Assembly: GCA_021792795.1 (NCBI GenBank)
Contig: JAJYUB010000019.1
Span: 1-62,354, forward strand
Length of the DNA: 62,354 nucleotides
Direction: 5' to 3'
Source: Acidobacteriota bacterium
GTDB lineage: Bacteria > Acidobacteriota > Terriglobia > Terriglobales > Acidobacteriaceae
Each line of letters opens with the position of its first letter. The first letter of the stretch is position 1. Below are positions 47,643 to 56,218 of the stretch, one piece after another. The translations under genes and the position numbers were made by a program. Below the pieces are notes generated by a model. It searched no databases, had not been told where the DNA came from, and worked only from the letters and a program-made list of their open reading frames with translations.

Positions 47643-49076
47643 ATGGCGCGTTTCGTTTTCTTCTCAAACCTCAGGACCTTTGACGCTTCGATCAAACGAC
47701 GCACCGCGACCATCTCGGTCACGGCCGCCGCCATTATGACGTTTCTTAAGGTATGGACCGGAGTCCAAAGCGGCAGTATCGGCATGTTGTCGGAGGCCGC
47801 GCATTCCGGCCTCGACATGGTCGCCTCCCTCATCATCCTCGGGTCCGTCACCATCTCCGACCGTCCCGCCGATGAGGCCCATGCCTACGGGCACGGCAAG
47901 ATGGAAAATTTGGCCGCGTTTACCGAAACGCTGCTCATGGTCGCCTCTGTCCTGTGGATCCTTGGCGAAGCTCTCGAAAGAATTCTGGGCCATGCGCCGC
48001 CGCTGAATCTCTCCATCTGGCCGTTCGCCGTCCTGATGCTCTCGATGGGAGTGGACTTTGTCCGCTCGCGCGCCCTGGGCCGTGTGGCCCGGCAAACGAA
48101 AAGCCAGGCCCTGGAGGCCGATGCGCTGCACTTCAGCATGGACATCTGGTCGAGCCTTGCTGTCATTGGCGGGCTGCTGGCCGGCGCCGCATCGCAACAT
48201 TGGCATCTGAATTGGCTGCGCTTTGGCGATCCGCTCGCCGCTGTCGTCGTGTCGATTATTATCCTGAAAGTCTGCTGGCGTCTGGCGCGGCAGACCGTCG
48301 ATATCCTCACCGATGCCGCTCCCCTGGCCACCCGTCGCCGCGTGGCAGACTCCTTGCGTCAACTGCCAGACAGTATCGAAATTGAACGGCTCCGCCTGCG
48401 TCTGGCTGGAAATCATTACTTTGCGGACCTCACTGTCGGGATGCCGCGGAACTTCAGCTTTCAGCGAACGGAACAGATGAAGGAGCAGGTCGCCGATTCG
48501 GTCCGACGCATCCTTCCGGAAGCGGATGTCGTTGTCAACGTGGTCCCACGGGTAGGCCGTTCGGAGAGCATCTTTGACCGCGTTCGCGCGGTCGCCGCAC
48601 GCAATAACCTGTCTGTCCACGATCTCAGCGTCCAATATTACGATGGAAAACTGCACCTGGAGCAGCACCTGGAGGTACCCGAGACCCTCAGCCTGCGCGA
48701 TGCGCATACACTGGTCACCCGCATTGAAAGCGAAACCCGGGCCGACGTCCCCGAGATAAATTCCATCCTGACCCATATCGAAAGCGAACGCGGCACCATT
48801 GAGATTGAAGCTCGCCGCAGCGAAGACGCTGCTCTGGAAGTCGACCTGCGACGCCTGGCCGGCGAGTTTCCGGATATTCTGGACGTACACGCCGTCGTGG
48901 TATCGAAGGCCGGCGAACGGATGCAAATTTCCTGCCACTGCACCTTGCCCGACGACCGCAGCATGGCCGATGTTCATGCGTTGATCACCACGTTGGAAGA
49001 TCGAGTCAAATCGGAGATGCCGCAGATTGCCCGCGTCTTTATTCATCCCGAACCAGCAACCGACAATCAGCGCTGA
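47643..49076 (+). CDS. Cation diffusion facilitator with extended, repeated C-terminus
   Basis: 477 residues, about 180 more than usual CDF transporters. The membrane part (residues 15-210) has the two metal sites AAHSGLDM and DALHFSMD (HxxxD in both helices, the zinc/cobalt/iron type) and HAYGHGKMEN. The cytoplasmic part seems to hold three related modules: the standard ZT-dimer domain (about 218-305, IEIERLRLRLAGNHYFADL), a second (about 306-390, SVHDLSVQYYDGKLHLEQHL) and a third (about 395-470, LDVHAVVVSKAGERMQISCH). Each ends in a similar pattern with a helix and a V-x-I-H strand. Exports divalent metals. The osmC gene follows 34 bp later. Confidence 0.88.
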   Translation: MARFVFFSNLRTFDASIKRRTATISVTAAAIMTFLKVWTGVQSGSIGMLSEAAHSGLDMVASLIILGSVTISDRPADEAHAYGHGKMENLAAFTETLLMVASVLWILGEALERILGHAPPLNLSIWPFAVLMLSMGVDFVRSRALGRVARQTKSQALEADALHFSMDIWSSLAVIGGLLAGAASQHWHLNWLRFGDPLAAVVVSIIILKVCWRLARQTVDILTDAAPLATRRRVADSLRQLPDSIEIERLRLRLAGNHYFADLTVGMPRNFSFQRTEQMKEQVADSVRRILPEADVVVNVVPRVGRSESIFDRVRAVAARNNLSVHDLSVQYYDGKLHLEQHLEVPETLSLRDAHTLVTRIESETRADVPEINSILTHIESERGTIEIEARRSEDAALEVDLRRLAGEFPDILDVHAVVVSKAGERMQISCHCTLPDDRSMADVHALITTLEDRVKSEMPQIARVFIHPEPATDNQR

Positions 49077-49110
49077 TTGCTGAACACTTTACGCCTAAGG
49101 AGCAAGCAGA

Positions 49111-49512
49111 ATGCAAGCCAATGCAATATGGAAACAAGAAATGACTTTCGATGCGCTTTCCCAAAGCGGCCATGCAATTGTATTCGACGGCGATCCGGCC
49201 CACACGCAAGGTGCCAGCCCCATGGAAGCGGTGTTGATGGGACTATGCGGCTGCACTGCCATTGACGTCATCTCAATTTTGAAAAAAAAGCGGGAGCCAT
49301 GTACAGGGCTAACCGTTTCCGCCGTTGCCGAACAAGCGGCCGAGCCGCCGAAAGTTTTTACGCGCGTGAAATTGACTTATCGCGTCAGCGGCGCTGTCTC
49401 CCGCAAGGCGATGGAAGATGCCGTGCATCTTTCGGAAACAAAATACTGTTCGGTCGCAGGAATGGTGGAGAAGACCGCCAAGATAGAATTTGCGATTGAA
49501 TACGCGGGCTGA
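49111..49512 (+). CDS. OsmC-family peroxidase-like protein
   Basis: 133 residues. The two reactive cysteines are in MGLCGCTAIDVISIL and ETKYCSVAGMV; ASPMEAVLMG is a conserved OsmC helix. OsmC proteins reduce organic hydroperoxides using a Cys pair. Distinguishing Ohr from OsmC or YhfA-type is not possible here; the short N-terminus points to the YhfA-like group. AAGGAG precedes the ATG. It likely forms an operon with the metal transporter. Confidence 0.88.
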   Translation: MQANAIWKQEMTFDALSQSGHAIVFDGDPAHTQGASPMEAVLMGLCGCTAIDVISILKKKREPCTGLTVSAVAEQAAEPPKVFTRVKLTYRVSGAVSRKAMEDAVHLSETKYCSVAGMVEKTAKIEFAIEYAG

Positions 49513-49562
49513 AGAAACAGTAAAGCGGATTGATCGTTTGTACAATTGGATATTAAAAGGGA

Positions 49563-49671
49563 GTCATTCTGAACGAAGGTTGCCGCTGCAACCGAAGTGA
49601 AGAATCCTGAGAATTCACGCCTCGTAAGCGCCACTAACGCCCTCTGGCTTCTTCGCTGCGCTCAGAATGAC
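49563..49671. repeat. Dispersed-type inverted repeat element
   Basis: GTCATTCTGAACG (49563-49575) and a mirrored CGCTCAGAATGAC (49659-49671) end the element; inside them TGAAGAA (49599-49605) mirrors TTCTTCG (49649-49655). GTCATTCTGAGCGxAGCGAAGAAT palindromes are widely dispersed as REP-like repeats in soil bacteria such as Acidobacteriota. The left arm carries an 18-bp insertion relative to the right. It lies between osmC and the PASTA gene. Confidence 0.7.
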
Positions 49672-49723
49672 GAACTCTTTTTTTCAACCAAAGTATCTAT
49701 GAATCCGCTATAGGCGGCCCTCT

Positions 49724-50527
49724 ATGCTGCAAGTCTTTCGCGCTTTCTCCGCAGTGCTGTTGCTGGTGACCATCGCGCTGGTCTCGGCGTTGATCACCAT
49801 GCGGCTGGCAATCCACGGTACTGAAGTGCATGTTCCATCGCTGCAAGGCCGCACTGTATCGCAGGCCGTGGCGGAACTGCGAGCGAAGGGCCTACAGGCC
49901 GGCATCGACGGGCATTTCTACAGTGCCACGCAACCTGCGGGAGATGTGCTGACACAAAGTCCAGCCCCGGGTACCTTGGTCCGCAAATCCTGGCGAGTAC
50001 GGGTCAGCGTCAGCCTGGGGCTGCAAAAGGTTGCGATTCCGGCGCTGGTTGATATGAACGAGACCATGGCAACCATCACGATTCGCCGTACTGGCTTACA
50101 GGTAGGAAATGTGGTCGCGATGCCCTACGGATACGCGCCGGAACATACTGTGATTGCCCAGACTCCCACGGCACGCGCCACCGATGTGCAAGGTCCGCGA
50201 GTCAGCATCCTGACAGCCCAACCCGCTCCGCCAGCAGAGGATGCCAGCGTAATGCCGGACTTGACCGGCGAGAGCTTCACCCAGGCGGCATTGGCGATTA
50301 TCCATGCTGGATTCCAACTTGCGCCCTTGCAGAATGCGCCCACCGCTCCGGCTCCCGTGAAGTCACCTGGCCAGATCCCGGCGTCGATAGCGGCCGCCGC
50401 GCCCGCGACGCAAACTTCGCAGATACCCGCGGCATCGTTTCCCCCTGGCGCAGTCATCGCGCAGATCCCAGCCGCTGGAAATCGCATTGCAGCGGGCTCG
50501 ACCATTCAGCTCACGGTCCAGCCATGA
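49724..50527 (+). CDS. Membrane-anchored PASTA-domain protein
   Basis: 267 residues. One N-terminal helix (FSAVLLLVTIALVSALITMR), then three PASTA domains: VHVPSLQGRTVSQAVAELRA, VAIPALVDMNETMATITIRR and VMPDLTGESFTQAALAIIHA; each ends with the typical V(I/L)xQ(S/T/I)P. The last contains a Pro/Ala-rich insertion (residues 210-245). PASTA domains bind peptidoglycan stem peptides; most sit on serine/threonine kinases or PBPs, but here no kinase domain is present. It is convergent with rsmB, with 22 bp between the stops. Confidence 0.85.
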   Translation: MLQVFRAFSAVLLLVTIALVSALITMRLAIHGTEVHVPSLQGRTVSQAVAELRAKGLQAGIDGHFYSATQPAGDVLTQSPAPGTLVRKSWRVRVSVSLGLQKVAIPALVDMNETMATITIRRTGLQVGNVVAMPYGYAPEHTVIAQTPTARATDVQGPRVSILTAQPAPPAEDASVMPDLTGESFTQAALAIIHAGFQLAPLQNAPTAPAPVKSPGQIPASIAAAAPATQTSQIPAASFPPGAVIAQIPAAGNRIAAGSTIQLTVQP

Positions 50528-50549
50528 TTGGTCAAAGGAGACGAGCGTT

Positions 50550-51953
50550 TTAGCAACGCTCCATCAGCGCCGCAAAAAATCCGTCACACGGATGGGGCCC
50601 AGGCAAGGTCCGCAGGTAGCCATCATGAAACCCGGTGGCGCGTAGTTCCTCGACCGCATTACCTTGGACGATTCCTTCTCGTTCGAGCCGATCGAATTCC
50701 TCACTCAGATCGAGCAGCCTCCATGGATGCGTCCGATTCTCTGCCGAACTCAGGCAAGCTTGTATGACCGCTTCGTTCTCCTCGGGCTCCAGAGAACAAG
50801 TGGAATAGAGCAGTCGGCCACCGGGCGCCAGCAAGCGAAGCGCCGCAGACAAAATTTCTTGCTGGCGCTTCGCTTGTCGGGCCAAGTCCCCAGGCTGCAA
50901 GCGAGATCGAATCTCCGGATTTCGTGCCAGCGTCCCCGTTCCCGCACATGGAACATCGCACAAAATTCTGTCGAACGGGCCGACGCCGGTCAGGGTAGCT
51001 GCATCTGTGACGCGATATTCGACGCGAGCATGGTCTATCGTCAGAGTGAGGCGCCGTTGCATCGTTGTCAGGCGCGTGGGATGAATGTCGCACGCCAGCA
51101 ATTCCGCCTCAGGATTGTTCTGCAACAGCACCGCCGTTTTGCCGCCCGGCGCGGCGCAGGCATCCAGAATCCGCGTCCCTCTGCCGAGCAGTTCCGCCAC
51201 CAATTGCGAGCCTTCGTCCTGAAGCTGTGCGTGCGCTTGATTCTCGAACAATGTGGTTCGATTGGCTGCTTCGCCAGCGATTTCGTTGGCATCGCCTGCC
51301 TGGGCAATGGCTGAGGACTTCTCTTCTCCGATGGTAAGTCTGCGCGCTTTCGCCAAAAATGCTCCAGGGCGCAGTACGATTCCTTGCAAGCGCAGTTTCT
51401 CCTCTGCATTCGGTGTCAGCAGTCGTACAGCAATCTGCGGTCCTGTCTGTCCCTGTTCGCAAATGCGCTTGCAGGCGTCCACGCCATAGAATTTCTTCCA
51501 GCGCGCGACCATCCATTCCGGGTATGCCAGCTCTGCCGCAAAACCCCGCGTCTTGGGCAACGCCGCCACTTTGCGCAACACGGCATTCACCAACCCCGCC
51601 TGCCGCGCGCCCTCAGATTGCTTGCACCATTCCACCGATTCGAAAATGGCGGCATGAGCGGGAATGCGGTCGAGAAAAAGAAGTTGATATGCGCCGACAC
51701 GCATTGCCAACCGCGCGTCACCCTGCAAAGTCAAATCCGGGCGCGCCAGAAATCGTCGGCATTCGGCATCCAGACCTAGCTGCCAACGCAGCGTTCCCAG
51801 CACCAAAGTTGTACAAAGATTTCGGTCCTGGCGCGAAAGCAGGTTCACCTGAAGCGAGTGCAGCAGCGTCTCACTGTTGCCACGGTCCCTGCCGATTTTT
51901 CTGAGGATGTCGAAGGCAGCCCGGCGCACGGGCGCGATAGGTGTCGGTATCAT
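50550..51953 (-). CDS. rsmB: 16S rRNA cytosine-967 C5-methyltransferase
   Basis: 467 residues from ATG at 51953, which overlaps the fmt stop by 4 bp. The open frame extends far upstream but overlaps fmt. The N-terminal NusB-like domain has RRAAFDILRKIGRDRGNSE and AHAAIFESVEWCKQSEGARQ. The C-terminal SAM domain has ILDACAAPGGKTAVLLQN, RILCDVPCAGTGTLARNPEI (Cys) and LLYSTCSLEPEENEAVI (catalytic Cys). Methylates C967 of 16S rRNA. Third gene in def-fmt-rsmB. Confidence 0.93.
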   Translation of the reverse strand: MIPTPIAPVRRAAFDILRKIGRDRGNSETLLHSLQVNLLSRQDRNLCTTLVLGTLRWQLGLDAECRRFLARPDLTLQGDARLAMRVGAYQLLFLDRIPAHAAIFESVEWCKQSEGARQAGLVNAVLRKVAALPKTRGFAAELAYPEWMVARWKKFYGVDACKRICEQGQTGPQIAVRLLTPNAEEKLRLQGIVLRPGAFLAKARRLTIGEEKSSAIAQAGDANEIAGEAANRTTLFENQAHAQLQDEGSQLVAELLGRGTRILDACAAPGGKTAVLLQNNPEAELLACDIHPTRLTTMQRRLTLTIDHARVEYRVTDAATLTGVGPFDRILCDVPCAGTGTLARNPEIRSRLQPGDLARQAKRQQEILSAALRLLAPGGRLLYSTCSLEPEENEAVIQACLSSAENRTHPWRLLDLSEEFDRLEREGIVQGNAVEELRATGFHDGYLRTLPGPHPCDGFFAALMERC

Positions 51954-52912
51954 CCCTGGTCCAACCGCTCGCCAGCGGCCAATGAGAAGCCATTCAGAAA
52001 TGCTTCCACGGGTACGCGACGCTTCCCTTCCATCTGCAATTCCAGCAGGTCGAGCCAGGTGTCTTCGCCGCAAGCGACCAGTAGGCGACTCCCTTTTCGC
52101 AACAGCGTCCCTGATGGGGCGCCCGCTGGCAGCGATGCAGCTTCCGCGGCAACCCGCATGGCGTGAAGGACCCATTTCTTTCCGTGAAAACCTGTGAACG
52201 TCCCCGGCCATGGCTGAAATCCGCGCCATCGGTCGAAGATTTGCTGCGCTGTGCGGTCCCAATCGATCCGGCCATCTTCGCGCTGCAGGAGCGGCGCGAG
52301 CGTCGCCAGGCTATGGTTCTGCTGCACCGCTTGGACTGTCCCTTGCTCCAAACCCGCCAGCGTGCGCACCATCAGCTCCGCACCCACCTCAGCAAGGACC
52401 GGAGAAAGCTCCACTGCGGTCTGCCGCGGCGAAATCGGCACCCGTTGCTGCAACAGAACATCGCCGGTATCGAGCCCCTCATCAATCCGCATCGTGGTCA
52501 CGCCTGTTTCAGTTTCCCCGTTGGCCACTGCCCATTGGATGGGCGCGGCCCCGCGATATTTTGGCAACAGCGACGCGTGAACATTCAAATTGCCATACCG
52601 TGGCAGCGTCAACATCCAGGGCGGAATTAGGCGGCCATAGGCCACGATGACGATCGCGTCCGGCGCCAGCTCTCCAAGCCGTGTTTGTAGGTCTGGATTG
52701 TTGCGAATCTTCTCCGGCTGCGCCAGCGCAAGGCCATGCTGTTCGGCAAATTTCTTGACGGGGGAAATCTGGATTTCCAGCCCGCGTCCGCTCGCGCGGT
52801 CCGGCTGCGACAGCACCAGCTCCACGCGATGACCCGCCTGCAACAATGCTTCCAGTGTGGGAACTGCGAATTGCGGGGTCCCGCAAAAGACAAGGCGCAT
52901 GGGTTCGGGCAC
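51950..52912 (-). CDS. fmt: Methionyl-tRNA formyltransferase
   Basis: 320 residues. MRLVFCGTPQFAVPTLEALL starts the transferase fold; NVHASLLPKYRGAAPIQWAV holds the catalytic Asn/His and the substrate loop, and VTTMRIDEGLDTGDVLLQ the Asp. The C-terminal OB domain begins about residue 210. Start at GTG 52912 or ATG 52900; an AGGAG lies 3 or 15 bp ahead. It formylates initiator tRNA. It is 46 bp after def. Confidence 0.95.
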   Translation of the reverse strand: MPEPMRLVFCGTPQFAVPTLEALLQAGHRVELVLSQPDRASGRGLEIQISPVKKFAEQHGLALAQPEKIRNNPDLQTRLGELAPDAIVIVAYGRLIPPWMLTLPRYGNLNVHASLLPKYRGAAPIQWAVANGETETGVTTMRIDEGLDTGDVLLQQRVPISPRQTAVELSPVLAEVGAELMVRTLAGLEQGTVQAVQQNHSLATLAPLLQREDGRIDWDRTAQQIFDRWRGFQPWPGTFTGFHGKKWVLHAMRVAAEAASLPAGAPSGTLLRKGSRLLVACGEDTWLDLLELQMEGKRRVPVEAFLNGFSLAAGERLDQG

Positions 52913-52958
52913 GGCTCCTACGAACGTTGGGGAAAAGATGGCAACTGCGAGCCAGGCC

Positions 52959-53468
52959 CTACCACTCGCCCGCTTTCTGCAGTTTGCGGATCTTCCGCAG
53001 TTGCAGATCGCGCTTCAGCCGGCTCAGGCGGAAGATGAAAAGAATTCCGTCCAGATGGTCAATCTCATGTTGAATGGCGCGCGCCAGCAGCTCCGTGCCT
53101 TCCACTTCAATCGGCTTGCCATCGGCATCCTGGGCGCGCACTTTTACCTCTGCGGCGCGCACCACGCGGTCACGGATTTCCGGCAAACTCAGGCAGCCTT
53201 CTTCTTCCACCTGCTTGCCTTTGATCTCCACCACTTCAGGGTTAATCAGGACAATCTTGCCTTCCGGCTTTTTTTGAAAGCTGAGGTCGATCACCGTCAG
53301 CCGCTTTGAAACGCCTATTTGAGGAGCAGCCAAGCCAATGCCCTGCGCGTCGTACATGGACGTAAACATGTCATCGACCAATTTGCGCAACTCCGCGTCG
53401 AACACCGTTACCGGCACCGCAGGCTGCTGCAAGATAGGGTCGGGAAACTTCACAATCGGATAAATCAT
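52959..53468 (-). CDS. def: Peptide deformylase
   Basis: 169 residues. Three motifs of the metalloenzyme are present: GIGLAAPQIGVS, EEGCLSLPEIRD (Cys ligand) and IQHEIDHLDGILF (HExxH). It removes the formyl group from new proteins. First gene of the def-fmt-rsmB cluster; aroC lies upstream with 33 bp between. Confidence 0.96.
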   Translation of the reverse strand: MIYPIVKFPDPILQQPAVPVTVFDAELRKLVDDMFTSMYDAQGIGLAAPQIGVSKRLTVIDLSFQKKPEGKIVLINPEVVEIKGKQVEEEGCLSLPEIRDRVVRAAEVKVRAQDADGKPIEVEGTELLARAIQHEIDHLDGILFIFRLSRLKRDLQLRKIRKLQKAGEW

Positions 53469-53501
53469 GAGGAAGGTCTTATCTTTCCAATATCTCGCGG
53501 A

Positions 53502-54683
53502 TCAGAATTTGCGAATCTGATCGCAGTACCCTTGATAGTTTCTCACCATTTCGCGCAGAGAGTCGCCGCCGAACTTTTCGATGGCCAATTTCGCCAGCGT
53601 CAGCGCCACCATGGCCTCCGCCGCAACTCCGGCTGCCGGAACGACGCACACATCCGAGCGCTCGTAGGCCGCCTTCACGTCTTTCCGCGTCTCAAAACTG
53701 ACGGAGCCCAACGGCCGCCGCAGCGTTGAAATCGGCTTCAAATAGCCGCGTACGATGACATCTTCACCGTTGGAAATACCACCTTCGATCCCGCCGGCGT
53801 TGTTCCGATCGCGCACAAAACGCGTATGTCTGTCCGTTTCCTTCTCCGGCGAGTAATGAATTGCATCGTGCACCATGGAGCCAAACGCCGCCGCAGCCGT
53901 GATGCCGCGGCCAATCTCGACCGCCTTCACCGCCTGCAACGACATCACCGCCGCAGCCAACAATCCATCCAGCCGCTCATCCCAGTTGGCGTAGGTTCCC
54001 AGCCCCGGAGGCATGCCGTGCGCGACCACCTCAAACACGCCGCCCACAGAGTCGCCGGTGCGCAGCGCCTGGTCGACAACCGCCTTCATGCGCTGCTCCG
54101 AAGCTTCATCCACACAGCCCAGGAGGACTTCCTCGCGCGACTGCAATGCCAGAATTTCCGGCCAGGCCGTGTCCCGGTCCAGTTCCGCTTCGCCGACGCG
54201 GACCACATGGCTGGCAATTACGATGCCTAGCTCCTGCAGCAATTGTTTGACAATTGCCCCGGCTGCCACCCGTGCCGCGGATTCCCGCGCCGACGCGCGT
54301 TCCAGCACATACCGCGCATCTGGAAAATCGTATTTCAAGGCCCCTGCCAGGTCTGCGTGCCCAGGTCGGGGAGAAGCGACGGCCTTGTGTTTCGCTGGAT
54401 CGCCCGCCGCCACCGGCAAAATCTCTGTCCAGTTTTTCCAGTCGCTATTTTCAATTCGAATAGAAATCGGCGAACCAATCGTTTTCGCATGACGGACGCC
54501 GGAGAGAACCTGCCCCTTGTCGCGTTCAATCTTCATGCGGCCGCCGCGCCCGTACCCTTGCTGTCGCCGCCACAATTCATGGTTTATTTTGGCTTCATCG
54601 ATGGGCACGCCAGCGGGCATGCCTGAGACCATGGCGATTAAACATTCCCCGTGAGATTCCCCTGAGGTTGCGAAACGAAACAT
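53502..54683 (-). CDS. aroC: Chorismate synthase
   Basis: 393 residues. FRFATSGESHGECLIAMVSGM is the N-terminal signature; RQQGYGRGGRMKIERDKGQVL, RPGHADLAGALKYDFPDARY, RASARESAARVAAGAIVKQL and NNAGGIEGGISNGEDVIVRG follow. It uses reduced FMN to make chorismate from EPSP. The next downstream gene is def. Confidence 0.96.
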   Translation of the reverse strand: MFRFATSGESHGECLIAMVSGMPAGVPIDEAKINHELWRRQQGYGRGGRMKIERDKGQVLSGVRHAKTIGSPISIRIENSDWKNWTEILPVAAGDPAKHKAVASPRPGHADLAGALKYDFPDARYVLERASARESAARVAAGAIVKQLLQELGIVIASHVVRVGEAELDRDTAWPEILALQSREEVLLGCVDEASEQRMKAVVDQALRTGDSVGGVFEVVAHGMPPGLGTYANWDERLDGLLAAAVMSLQAVKAVEIGRGITAAAAFGSMVHDAIHYSPEKETDRHTRFVRDRNNAGGIEGGISNGEDVIVRGYLKPISTLRRPLGSVSFETRKDVKAAYERSDVCVVPAAGVAAEAMVALTLAKLAIEKFGGDSLREMVRNYQGYCDQIRKF

Positions 54684-54746
54684 GCGGTAAACCTTTAAGT
54701 CTTCTATTTGATCGATTGCAAATACATCAATTCACAGCGAAGACAA

Positions 54747-55124
54747 TCAAGCCTTCGTCAGCCATTTGTATTGCTCGTCCGTCAATGGAACGACCGACAG
54801 CCTGCCCTGCCGCACCAACGCCGAATCGCGAAATAGCGGCTCTTCTTTCACGGCATCCAGCGTCTTCGGTGAAATAGTTTTCCCGAATCGAATGCGAACA
54901 ACTGGTACTTTGGGATCTTTGGCGTCGATGCTGACGACTGTTGCCGTGCCAACCGCGGCGCGCTCGTCGCCCGTGTGATAGATGACAAGTCGATCCTTGG
55001 GGTGCATCTCTCGCAGATTCTTTACCGCCGCAGGATTGGTCACTCCATCCCAAACCGTCTCGCCATCGCGCTTCAAGTCACCGATCGAGTACGCACTCGG
55101 TTCCGTTTTCAGTAGATAGTTCAT
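54747..55124 (-). CDS. EVE-domain protein
   Basis: 125 residues from ATG at 55124, whose ATGA overlaps the exoribonuclease stop. MNYLLKTEPSAYSIGDLKRD with ETVWDGVTNPAAVKNLREM and DRLVIYHTGDERAAVGTATV is the EVE (PUA-like) domain that reads modified cytosine or adenine in nucleic acids; Trp21 lies in the base-binding pocket. Translational coupling with a YhaM-type exoribonuclease suggests an RNA-modification role, an inference. Confidence 0.93.
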   Translation of the reverse strand: MNYLLKTEPSAYSIGDLKRDGETVWDGVTNPAAVKNLREMHPKDRLVIYHTGDERAAVGTATVVSIDAKDPKVPVVRIRFGKTISPKTLDAVKEEPLFRDSALVRQGRLSVVPLTDEQYKWLTKA

Positions 55125-56122
55125 CGCGGCAATTCCTTTATCTCCGCCTGCGCGAGAAATGCCCGCGTGTTCACCATCTGGCGTTCCAGCGCGCGCACGC
55201 GATCGATATAGACTGGCGCAGCGGCGCCTTCCAGCGACGGTTGGCAAGCCTCTTGAATGGCCAGCATCTTGGCCTCCGCGTCGTCCAGGTAATGCAGCAG
55301 CACCGCTTCGGGAATCATCGGCAGCCTGGGCGAACCGAACTCGAAAGCTCCATGATGGCTCAAAATCATATGTTCCACCAGCATGTGGACCGGCTTCGGG
55401 AAATCCGGCAGGCGCTTCACCTTTTCATCCAGCAGCCGCGTCGCAATCGAGATATGCCCGATCAGTTGGCCTTCCAGCGTGTACTCGAAACCGCGTTCCC
55501 AACTCAGTTCGTAAATTTTCCCGATGTCGTGCAGCACCGCTCCTGTCAGCAGCAGATCGCGATGAACCAGCGGAAAATGCCCGGCTGCCAGATTGCAGAA
55601 ACGGATCAGATCGACGACGTGTTCCAGCAAGCCGCCAATCCACGCATGATGCATAAACTTCGCTGCAGGCGCTGCGCGGTAGCGCCGTGCAATTTCCGGG
55701 TCATCGAGGAATGCAAATACGAGGCGCTTCAAATCCACATCGGCAAAGCTGTTTACCCAGTCGCGAAGCTCCGTCCATAACGCTTCAATGTCACGCGTAG
55801 TGGTGCGTTGAAAATCGCCCAGATCGATCTCCGCCGGATCGAGCCGCGTAATCTCCAGCACCTTCAGCTGCAGCTTCCCATTAAACTCATCCACGCTGGC
55901 GCGCACGTCGACAAAATCGTTTTGCTCGAACTTCGCTGCCCACATCTCCGCGTTGTCCCACAGGCGGCCATCCAGGCGCCCGGTGCGATCGCACAATGTC
56001 AGGGAAAGATATTTGGCGTTGCCGTCGTTTCGGTCGCGCAACTGTTTCTGCGCGACCAGAAAGTGAGAGCGGATATTGCGGCCCCGATGCTTGGCGGCGT
56101 CGGCAAGGAAGAAATCTTTCAT
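55121..56122 (-). CDS. YhaM-type 3'-5' exoribonuclease (OB plus HD domain)
   Basis: 333 residues from ATG at 56122 (GAGGAG ahead). The N-terminal OB fold has KYLSLTLCDRTGRLDGRLWD and ASVDEFNGKLQLKVLEI. The HD domain has HHAWIGGLLEHVVDLIRFC, LLLTGAVLHDIGKIYEL (HD) and VEHMILSHHGAFEFG. Length and order match B. subtilis YhaM, a 3'-5' exoribonuclease. Catalysis is expected from the HD site. Confidence 0.92.
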   Translation of the reverse strand: MKDFFLADAAKHRGRNIRSHFLVAQKQLRDRNDGNAKYLSLTLCDRTGRLDGRLWDNAEMWAAKFEQNDFVDVRASVDEFNGKLQLKVLEITRLDPAEIDLGDFQRTTTRDIEALWTELRDWVNSFADVDLKRLVFAFLDDPEIARRYRAAPAAKFMHHAWIGGLLEHVVDLIRFCNLAAGHFPLVHRDLLLTGAVLHDIGKIYELSWERGFEYTLEGQLIGHISIATRLLDEKVKRLPDFPKPVHMLVEHMILSHHGAFEFGSPRLPMIPEAVLLHYLDDAEAKMLAIQEACQPSLEGAAAPVYIDRVRALERQMVNTRAFLAQAEIKELPR

Positions 56123-56218
56123 ACGCTCCTCTTCCGGAATCCGGCTAGCATACCGCAACTCCACGTTCGGACCGCGCGTGGACTACCAGCCTGTAGCAAC
56201 ACCGCACCGCCACCATGG

